Assembly: GCF_900156315.1 (NCBI RefSeq) | Contig: NZ_FTNI01000037.1 | Span: forward strand, 26,061 to 90,060 | Reading direction: 5' to 3' | From: Microbispora rosea | GTDB taxonomy: Bacteria; Actinomycetota; Actinomycetes; Streptosporangiales; Streptosporangiaceae | Length of the DNA: 64,000 bases | In this document: positions 58,383-64,000 of the stretch, piece after piece | How the letters are laid out: every line of letters starts with the position of its first letter | How positions within the stretch are numbered: the first letter of the stretch is position 1 | The notes under the pieces: generated by a model | What the model was told of the DNA's origin: nothing | Databases searched by the model: none | The model's input: only the letters and a program-made list of their open reading frames with translations | Program-made: the position numbers and the translations under genes

Positions 58383-59267
58383 TCACCCGCGGCGGAGCGT
58401 GGCTGCGATGATCTCCGAACTGCCGGCGTGCAGGGCCTGCGCCGCCGTCTGCCCGGTCGCCGCCAGGTAGGTGTCGACCAGCCGGTTGCCCGCGGCGTAC
58501 CCGGCGCCCATCGGCAGTCCCACCGGCGTGAGGCCGTAGCGCTCGGCGCTGGGGTCGCCGTGCACCCAGGCGGTGAGGTTCCGCATGTCTGTCACGTCGA
58601 GCCCGGTGAGCACCTTGCCGAAGACCTCGTCGTCGTGCAGGTGCGGCACGCCGATGCGGGTGGGACCGAGCTCGTCGCCGTAGAGCTGCCGGGCGAAGGC
58701 GTCGGCCAATCCTTCGGAGACGACGTGCTCGCCGACCGTGACGGTCATCGGGTCCCACACGACCCCGCCCGGGCCGAACCGCAGATTGTGGTGGAGTTCG
58801 TGCACGGCGGTGGCCTCCAGCCGCTCAACGTTCTCCGGGAAGGGCCACACCGTGATGGCGATGTGGCCCGAGATGCCGCCGAACCCGGTCACTCCTAAGC
58901 AGGGACCCATGAAGTGCTCGTCCCCTGGATCGCCGAGCACCAGCAGCACAGTGATGTCCGGGACCCGCAGCCCCGGCGTCGCCTCCAGCAGTACGGCGAG
59001 AGCGTGGTCGAGCGCGCGTTGCATCCGCTCCCAGGCCCCGGCCGCCGCCAGGGTTTCGAGCGCGTCGAGGCAACGCTCCTCGTCCCGGTCGACGGGAAAC
59101 CCGGATGTCTCGCGGTGTACGGCCACCAGGTCGACCTCGCCGGGCTGGTAGCGGTACATGCCCCTGTTGGCCTCCAGCATCGAACGCAGCAGGTCGACGC
59201 GGTCCGCGACCGGGGCCAGCAGGATCCGCCGCATGGCGGAACAGGTGTCAAGAATGGTGATCGACAT
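58383..59267 (-). CDS. DUF2268 putative zinc protease
   Basis: 294 residues. Zinc motif AVHELHHN (HExxH, about 154-158) and a downstream SEGLADAFARQLYG with the likely third ligand Glu. No signal peptide is seen. The family is poorly characterised. ATG 59267 lies only about 2-3 bases after the predicted transcription start, so the mRNA may be leaderless. First gene of the operon with the TipAS-MerR regulator. Confidence 0.88.
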   Translation of the reverse strand: MSITILDTCSAMRRILLAPVADRVDLLRSMLEANRGMYRYQPGEVDLVAVHRETSGFPVDRDEERCLDALETLAAAGAWERMQRALDHALAVLLEATPGLRVPDITVLLVLGDPGDEHFMGPCLGVTGFGGISGHIAITVWPFPENVERLEATAVHELHHNLRFGPGGVVWDPMTVTVGEHVVSEGLADAFARQLYGDELGPTRIGVPHLHDDEVFGKVLTGLDVTDMRNLTAWVHGDPSAERYGLTPVGLPMGAGYAAGNRLVDTYLAATGQTAAQALHAGSSEIIAATLRRG

Positions 59268-59275
59268 GGCCACCG

Positions 59276-59306
59276 ATGCTAGAAGTTGACGCAGCGTCAA
59301 GGTCAA
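59276..59306 (-). promoter_or_regulatory. MerR-type promoter with 19-bp spacer
   Basis: Minus strand: TTGACC (59306-59301), exactly 19 nt, TAGCAT (59281-59276). The spacer contains the perfect dyad TTGACG-C(T)G-CGTCAA (59286-59300). An overlong 19-bp spacer with a central dyad is the hallmark of MerR-activated promoters. Confidence 0.85.
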
Positions 59307-59471
59307 ACCCGGGCGGACACGGCGCCGGCCGGAGCACCGGTGGGCGGAGCCGGAGGAGACCGTCGTCGCGCACCCGCGGCGCTCTTCGCCGAGGCACGTT
59401 CCAGCAGGTCGTCGATAAACCGGCCGCCCTCGGCCGCAGACACCCCGGGCGGATGCGCTAGCGTGATCGCC

Positions 59472-59900
59472 ATGCTGCGCCGATGGATGCTGCCGATCCT
59501 CTTCCTGGCCCTCGGGCTCGCCGCAGCGGCGCGGCAGATCGCCCAGGGGTCCCCGGTCGCCGCCGTCACACTGCTCCTGATCTTCCTGGTCGGCGCCGTC
59601 CTGCTGTCCCCCCTGATCTTCCCGAGGTCCGTCAGCACGGCGGAGGCGCTGCACCGCAGCGCGGCCGACGGCCGGCCCATCGTCTATTGGCGCCCCGGCT
59701 GCCGCTTCTGCATGCGGCTGCGCACCCGGCTCGGCCGCCACGCCTACCGGATGCACTGGGTCGACATATGGAGCGATCCGGACGGCGCCGCGGCGGTGCG
59801 GGCCGCCACCGGCGGCGACGAGACGGTGCCCACCGTGGTCGTGGCGGGCGAGCCGCACGTCAATCCCGACCCTCGATGGGTGCGCGCGCAACTGCCCTGA
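59472..59900 (+). CDS. membrane-anchored glutaredoxin/mycoredoxin-like protein
   Basis: 142 residues: two N-terminal helices (about 5-20 and 29-48) and a thioredoxin-fold domain with CRFC active site (IVYWRPGCRFCMRLRTRLGR), the cis-Pro segment ETVPTVVVAG and the C-terminal NPDPRWVRAQL. In mycothiol-using actinobacteria such proteins act as mycoredoxins; here with a membrane anchor. GTG 59463 is an alternative start. Its 3' end overlaps the broken regulator gene by 41 bases. Confidence 0.88.
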   Translation: MLRRWMLPILFLALGLAAAARQIAQGSPVAAVTLLLIFLVGAVLLSPLIFPRSVSTAEALHRSAADGRPIVYWRPGCRFCMRLRTRLGRHAYRMHWVDIWSDPDGAAAVRAATGGDETVPTVVVAGEPHVNPDPRWVRAQLP

Positions 59901-62435
59901 CGAACCTCGGCCGCGGCCGCGGACGCGGGGCGCCCCCGCCCGAGCACACCCTGGGTACACCGTCGAGAACGCCGTCGAGAACGCCGTCCAGCCCGCGCAG
60001 CGTCCGCGCCGCACCCAGCGCCCCCCGCCGCCGCGCCACTTCCCCCGCGGCCTGCCGCACCCGCGCCGCCGCCACCAAATCCCGTGTGCGGCCCACCACC
60101 TCGCCGGCCCACGTTAGCTCCCGCTCCGCCCCCACCAGATCACCCGTACGGGCACGCAACTGGGCCAGTCGCACCCGCAGCATCAACGGAACGGGAACCG
60201 ACTCAAGCCCTCCGAGCAGCCCCGCCAGCTCCGCCGCCTCCTCCAGCAGCGCCAGCGCCTCCGCCGCGTCACCCCGGTTCTCCGCCGCCAGCGACAGCCA
60301 GTACAGCGCCAGGGACAGCCCCCACCGCTCCCCCAGCGCGCGGTAGCGCGCCAGCGCCTCACGCAACCACCCCTCGGCCGCCCGCGCCCTCCCCCGGCCG
60401 TACTCGAACTCCCCGATTTCGCCCATCAACAGCCCCGTCGCCCGCGCCCACGGGTCCTCGTGATCGCCGAACGCCCGCATCGCCGCCAGCGCCCTGCGCC
60501 AGTGGTCCACCGCCCCGCCCGAAGGCCTGACCCCCACGATCCAGGCCCACAACGCCACGGGATGACCCGACTCCTCCACCACCCGCAGCGCCTCCGGCGC
60601 CGCGTACGGCCCGTCGGACGCCAGCAGCACGCACAACGTGTGCGGCAGCTCCAGCCCGGGCGGCGCGGCCTCACCCAGCACCGCCCGGACAGCCCGCGCC
60701 CACCCCGCCGCTTCGTCGCCACGCCCCCGCACCGTCCACGCCCACAGCCTGGCCATGAACAGCCGCAACGCCTGCCGCTCCTGCCCGGTCCGCACGGCAT
60801 GGCCGAGCGCCGCGTCGAGGTTTCCCCGCTCGGCGTCCAGCATCGCCAGCAGCCCAAGCTGGTCGGCCGTGCGCAAACCGGGCTCGGACTCCTCCACGGT
60901 CCCGAGGAAGTAGCCCAGATGCCGGTCCCGCACGGCCCGCGCCTCGCCCGCCTCCTCCAGCCGCTCGGCCGCGTACGCCCGGACCGTCTCCAGCAGCCGG
61001 TAACGCACCTGCGCCGGACGCCTCTGCGCCGCCTGGATCTGCGCCTCTTGGACCTGGGCCTCTTGGACCTGTGCCGCCTGAATCCCCGCGGCCTCGCTCA
61101 CCGCCTCGCTCTGTGCCGCCTGCGTCCTGGCCGCCCGGTCCGCGGGCCCGTCCGGCTCGGCCACGACGACCAGCAACCTGTCCACCAGACCTGCCACCGT
61201 CTCCAGGCCGGCCCCGCACACCCGCAGCGCCGCCTCCGCCGTCGCCCCGCCAGCAACCCCTCCGCCACCACCGCCGCACCGGCCACCACGTACTCGCAGT
61301 TGTCGAGCACGAGCACGAGCTCCCGGCCCGCCAGCCCCCGCACCAGCGCGTCAAGCGACGACACGGCCGGCCGCGCGGCGATGTCCCCGTCCGGCTCGGG
61401 CCCGCCCGAAGGTACGGTCGCCCGGACGGCGGCCACCACCCCCGCCGAATCCCCGGTGGAGGCCAGCTCGACCAGCCACACACCCGAAGCGGCGGCGAGC
61501 CCGCCCGCGACCTCCACCGCCAGCCTGGTCTTGCCCGCCCCGCCCGGTCCGGTCAGCGTGACCAGCCGCGCGGCCGACAGCAGGCTCCGCACCCGTGCCA
61601 CGTCCTCCTGCCGCCCCACCAGGCTCAACACGGGCGCCGGCACGTTCCCCCGTACGACCCGCGCGGCTCTCGCCTGAGGCGCTTCGCGCAGCGCCTCCAG
61701 ATGCGTCGCGCGCAGCTCCGGCCCGGGATCGACGCCCAGCTCGTCCGCCAGCCGCCGCCTGACGCCTTCGAACGCCTCCAGCGCGTCCCCGCGCCGCCCC
61801 GCCGCGCGCAGCGCCCGCATCAGCAGGCCGTGGAACGGCTCACGCAGCGGATGCGCGGCGACGATCTCCTCCAGCTCCGCCACCAGCGCTCCGGCCGCCG
61901 CCGCGTCCGCCAGTGTGAGGTCGGCCCCCACCCAGGCCTCCAGCGCGGAAAGGCGCAGCTCCTCCAGGCGCGCCGCCGCCACCCGTGCGAACGGCAGGCC
62001 CGCCGCGTCGGCGAGCGCCGCACCCCGCCAGAGTGACAGGGCGGACCGCAGCAACGCCGCGGCACGCTCGGGATCGCGCTCGGCCCGGCCCGCACGCACC
62101 AGGCGTTCGAACTCGACCGCGTCGACCTCCTGCGGCGGGACGTCGAGCAGGTAACCTGCCGGATGCGACACCACCACACCTTGCAGCCCGCCGTGCAGTC
62201 CCTTGTGCAGCCCCTCGCGCGGTCCATCCCGCAGCTCACGCCGGAGCCGCGACACCAGGGAGTGCAGCGCCGCCACCGGGTTGGCGGGCGGCTCCTCCCA
62301 CAGGTCCGCGGCGAGGCTGTCGGAGGTGACCACCCTGCCGGGTTCCAGGGCCAGCCGAACCAGCAGCACCCGCAGGCGCGCACCCCTGATGTGGCCGTCG
62401 GCCACCTGTAACGGCCCGAGAATCCCGATCCGCAT
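59860..62435 (-). pseudogene. AfsR-like BTAD/NB-ARC/TPR regulator broken by an internal deletion
   Basis: The first frame (from ATG 62435) gives winged helix, BTAD (to about residue 255) and the start of NB-ARC with Walker A TLTGPGGAGKTRLA and Walker B-like LVLVLDNCEYV; it loses sense after GLLAG near 61250. A second frame resumes directly at GATAEAALRVCGAGLETVAGLVDRLLVVV and carries the TPR-type C-terminus to 59860. Most of the NB-ARC distal part (~130-150 residues) is missing and the frame shifts. It also contains QEAQV (60-bp) and LDGV (36-bp, 59956-59991) in-frame repeats. Confidence 0.78.
61024..61083 (-). repeat. four 15-bp in-frame repeats in the broken regulator
   Basis: Four units encode IQAAQ, VQEAQ, VQEAQ, IQAAQ; the middle two differ by one base. 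They sit between the winged/NB-ARC relic and the TPR part, where the family normally has a short linker. Confidence 0.88.
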
Positions 62436-62532
62436 GGTTCCCTCATTGTCGTCGAGGGGTCTGACGGGTGGCGGAATGATCTTGCCACGACCCACCGCCT
62501 TTACAATGTAGATTCATAGTAGGATCGATGCG

Positions 62533-63486
62533 ATGAACACCCCCGCCGTCCCCGAGCGGAACACCCCCGCACGGCCCGAGCGCGACCCCTACCGGGTGTA
62601 TCTCGACGCGCTGCAGAGCCCCGAGTCCAAGCGCACGATGAAGGGCTGCCTCGACCGCATCGCCCGCCTCATCACCGGCGACCCGGAGGCGACCGGCGCC
62701 GGCCAGCCCTGGGAACTGCTCCGCTACGAGCACACGATCCGGCTGCGGACGCTCATGCGGGAGCAGGGCTGGTCCCCCTCGCACGTCAACAAGCACCTGG
62801 TCGCCCTGCGCCGGGTGTTGAAGGAGGCGTGGCGGCTCGGCCTGATGAGCGGCGAGGACTACCAGCGGGCCGCCGACCTGCCCGCCTACAAGCACACCAG
62901 GGTCCCGGCGGGACGACACGTTGAGGCCGAGGCGCTGGCGGCCGCGCTCGAGGTGTGCGACGGCGACCACTCCCCCGCCGGCCGCCGCGACGGCGCGATG
63001 CTGGCGGCCCTCTACTCCACCGGCTGCCGCCGCGCCGAGATCGCCGGGCTCGCGCTGGCCGACTTCGATCCCCACGCGCGCTCCCTGCGGGTGCGCGGCA
63101 AGGGCGACAAGGAACGACTGGTCTACCTCACCGCGGAGGCCGTCGAGCGCCTCGACCTCTGGCTCGCCGTACGCGGACGGGCGACGGGTCCCCTGTTCTG
63201 CCCGATCAACAAGGGCGGGCGGCTGCGGCTGGCCCACATGACCGGCCAGGCCATCGCCGACATCGTCTCCCGGCGCCTGGCCGCCGCCGGGGCCTCCCCC
63301 CGTACGCCGCACGACTTCCGGCGCACGTTCATCGGCGAACTGCTCGACGCCGGGGTCGACCTCGCCACCGCCCAGGCCCTGGTGGGCCACGCCTCCCCCG
63401 CCACCACCGCACGCTACGACCGGCGGCCCGAGCGGCGCCGCCGCGAGGCCGTCGACCGGCTCCGCGTCCCCGGCGCCGCCCGCTGA
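62533..63486 (+). CDS. tyrosine recombinase/integrase
   Basis: 317 residues of the XerC/D-like phage integrase type. N-terminal SAM-like domain (about 20-110), catalytic Arg in STGCRRAEIAGL, Lys in KGDKERLVYLT, HDFRRTF (HxxR), GHASP and the nucleophile Tyr in ATTARYDRR. No excisionase or att repeat could be identified. It is divergent from the broken AfsR-like gene; TACAAT (62502-62507) in the AT-rich gap may be its -10. It converges on rpoB with a 16-bp gap. Confidence 0.93.
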   Translation: MNTPAVPERNTPARPERDPYRVYLDALQSPESKRTMKGCLDRIARLITGDPEATGAGQPWELLRYEHTIRLRTLMREQGWSPSHVNKHLVALRRVLKEAWRLGLMSGEDYQRAADLPAYKHTRVPAGRHVEAEALAAALEVCDGDHSPAGRRDGAMLAALYSTGCRRAEIAGLALADFDPHARSLRVRGKGDKERLVYLTAEAVERLDLWLAVRGRATGPLFCPINKGGRLRLAHMTGQAIADIVSRRLAAAGASPRTPHDFRRTFIGELLDAGVDLATAQALVGHASPATTARYDRRPERRRREAVDRLRVPGAAR

Positions 63487-63502
63487 CCGGGCCCGCCGTT
63501 CC

Positions 63503-64000
<498 letters not shown>

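Overview
High-GC (about 70-73%) actinomycete chromosome. GTG/TTG starts are common, 4-base stop/start overlaps are frequent, and there are many ECF sigma factors, BTAD (SARP) regulators and YtrA-type GntR/ABC operons. Together with an rpoB copy that is not followed by rpoC, this suggests a Streptosporangiales-type organism (Nonomuraea and relatives); that placement is inference from gene content. I found no rRNA, tRNA or CRISPR array, and no coherent antibiotic gene cluster. The window is an accessory, regulator-rich region with several decayed genes.

Layout. 0-6 kb: a DUF2716 protein, a MOSC protein, an anti-sigma/anti-anti-sigma pair with a small coupled ORF, an aldo/keto reductase divergent from an HxlR regulator, and an FBP zinc-finger protein. 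6-15 kb: MarR/epoxide hydrolase; the first ECF42 cassette (RibD-like reductase, DGPF protein, sigma factor); a secreted crystallin-like protein; DinB; DUF418; azoreductase; and an ECF41 sigma factor with its own promoter and a repeat tail. 14.7-18 kb: a HemK-like methyltransferase behind a leader-peptide/attenuator structure, then two kinase-fold genes that share a 27-bp upstream repeat. 18-30 kb: two paralogous YtrA-type ABC exporters. One is complete, with GntR and an S41 protease. The other has lost all but the last ~60 residues of its GntR. Between them lie a tandem-HTH MerR, an APC permease, a PNPOx flavoprotein, an ArsR-arsenate reductase fusion with a VOC protein, and a Tat-exported hemerythrin. 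30-45 kb: the second and third ECF42 cassettes, hydrolases, a BTAD regulator with an in-frame 8 x 15-bp repeat, AraC/NmrA, a Cys-rich pentapeptide protein, LysR, TetR, a kinase relic and an orphan histidine kinase. 45-52 kb: ArsR/SRPBCC, methyltransferase, XRE-cupin, a KhtTU-type K+/H+ antiporter, CtaG and DUF2243. 52-57.6 kb: a graveyard (DrrA-type ATPase scrap, beheaded TetR, integrase relic, split DinB) containing a 3.1-kb Tn3-type element with 38-bp inverted repeats and a 5-bp target duplication. 57.6-64 kb: a protease/TipAS-MerR operon with a classic 19-bp-spacer MerR promoter, a membrane glutaredoxin, a broken AfsR-like regulator, a tyrosine recombinase and the 3' end of rpoB.

Themes. 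(1) Three autoregulated-looking ECF42-DGPF cassettes with the same promoter architecture (TGTC-type -35, exact 17-nt spacer, CG-type -10). (2) Many short tandem repeats of about 12-17 bp, both in reading frames and between genes. (3) Repeated loss of regulator 5' ends (gntR, tetR) and internal deletions (tnpA, afsR-like), which have rewired or killed neighbouring genes. Long reading frames on the strand opposite the genes listed here are high-GC shadows and were not annotated.
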